From a bacterium (GTDB lineage Bacteria > Fidelibacterota > UBA8477 > JABMPR01), in NCBI GenBank assembly GCA_013202895.1, contig JABMPR010000083.1, positions 1 through 33,879 on the forward strand: 33,879 nucleotides of DNA, given 5' to 3'. The translations under genes and the position numbers were made by a program. Shown piece by piece: positions 33,535-33,879 of this stretch. Under the pieces are notes generated by a model. That model made no database searches. It was not told the DNA's origin and saw nothing but the letters and a program-made list of their open reading frames with translations. The stretch's first letter is position 1. Each line of letters opens with the position of its first letter.

Positions 33535-33879
33535 TGCCTTACGAATATCTCAAGCAAATATCATTATTTGCAGCCATGCCGGCTGCTGACCTGAAAAGAG
33601 TCAGCCAAAACGTTCATACTATTCCACTGAACGCTGGTGAATACCTGTTTCAGGAAGGCAGCCATGGTCATGAAGCCTTCGTTATCCACTCCGGTGAAAT
33701 TGAAATCTTAAAAAAAGCCAATGGTCGTGATGTACTCTTAGCTGTTCGAGGACCCAGCACGTTACTGGGCGAGATGGCATTATTGGAAGATACCCCTCGA
33801 ACGGCCACAATCAGGGCTCGAATTGATTGCCAGTTGTTTGTTATAAGCAAGGATAGTCTTGATGAGGTACTTCATAGCA
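33534..33879 (+). CDS. Cyclic-nucleotide-binding-domain protein, 5' part (3' end outside window)
   Basis: The first 115 residues form a cNMP-binding/CAP effector domain: LKQISLFAAMPAADLKRVSQ, then LNAGEYLFQEGSHGHEAFVI, then VRGPSTLLGEMALLEDTPRT. The last segment is the phosphate-binding cassette, with Gly-Glu-Met-Ala and Arg-Thr-Ala as in cAMP-binding members. The ATG (33534-33536) overlaps the preceding stop as TGATG, and AAGGAGG lies at 33523-33529. The gene is therefore translationally coupled to the receiver/redox fusion and the two products probably act together. The remainder is not in the window. It could be a transcription factor, or a sensor with a C-terminal histidine kinase or ATPase domain. 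Confidence 0.9.
   Translation, partial: MPYEYLKQISLFAAMPAADLKRVSQNVHTIPLNAGEYLFQEGSHGHEAFVIHSGEIEILKKANGRDVLLAVRGPSTLLGEMALLEDTPRTATIRARIDCQLFVISKDSLDEVLHS

Noticed and set aside
1-33879. tRNA, rRNA, insertion sequence or prophage genes
   Set aside because: No cloverleaf, rRNA-like stretch, transposase, integrase or phage structural gene was recognised on either strand.

Overview
The window most likely comes from a Gram-negative bacterium of the FCB superphylum, plausibly a Candidatus Marinimicrobia/Calditrichota-like lineage. The evidence is moderate G+C, an outer membrane (TonB-dependent receptor, beta-barrel protein, lipoproteins) and four large secreted proteins ending in a 'YPNPFNP' type A sorting domain of the type IX secretion system (T9SS). 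The phylum is inferred. There is no rRNA or other phylogenetic marker here, and no T9SS machinery genes.

Layout. 1-2341: 3' part of cobalamin-dependent methionine synthase (metH). 2342-7026: a perfect 25-bp inverted repeat, then, on the minus strand, a delta-60-repeat T9SS cargo and a TonB-dependent receptor. Both minus-strand genes end in period-8 'AAACTCAN' repeats next to a shared 'CTCGGGATGACG' element. 7124-9307: a cation-chloride-cotransporter-like permease. 9467-13276: a large secreted metalloprotease with PKD, amidotransferase-like and LamG modules. 13377-13989: a cupin plus YecH pair. 14166-15401: an orphan membrane HisKA_2 histidine kinase preceded by direct repeats. 15429-16460: a minus-strand pair, a cyclase-fold DUF2652-like protein and a TerB-like protein. 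16907-18282: a frameshifted quinone-oxidoreductase-like MDR gene and a DsrE-like gene. 18300-19693: a lipoprotein dipeptidase translationally coupled to a 45-aa arginine-rich ORF. 19797-23060: a beta-helix T9SS cargo. 23353-28137: a three-gene envelope cluster (beta-barrel protein, CsgG/TolB-like protein, LPP20-like protein). 28630-28899: a dead remnant of a two-component-regulator-propeller gene. 28887-30653: an Asp-box propeller T9SS cargo. 30893-31318: a small lipoprotein. 31529-31807: a 92-aa hypothetical. 31873-33879: a fused receiver/glutaredoxin-like/thioredoxin-reductase-like protein overlapping a cyclic-nucleotide-binding-domain gene that runs off the window.

Functionally the window mixes methionine metabolism, an exported proteolytic and adhesive repertoire, membrane transport and several signalling modules. 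The best candidates for undescribed biology are the 23.3-28.1 kb envelope cluster, with its paired CATTTAAATG palindromes, and the redox/receiver fusion coupled to a cNMP-binding-fold protein. Next come the 45-aa coupled ORF and the cyclase-fold/TerB pair. All functional calls rest on reading motifs by eye. No database search was run.
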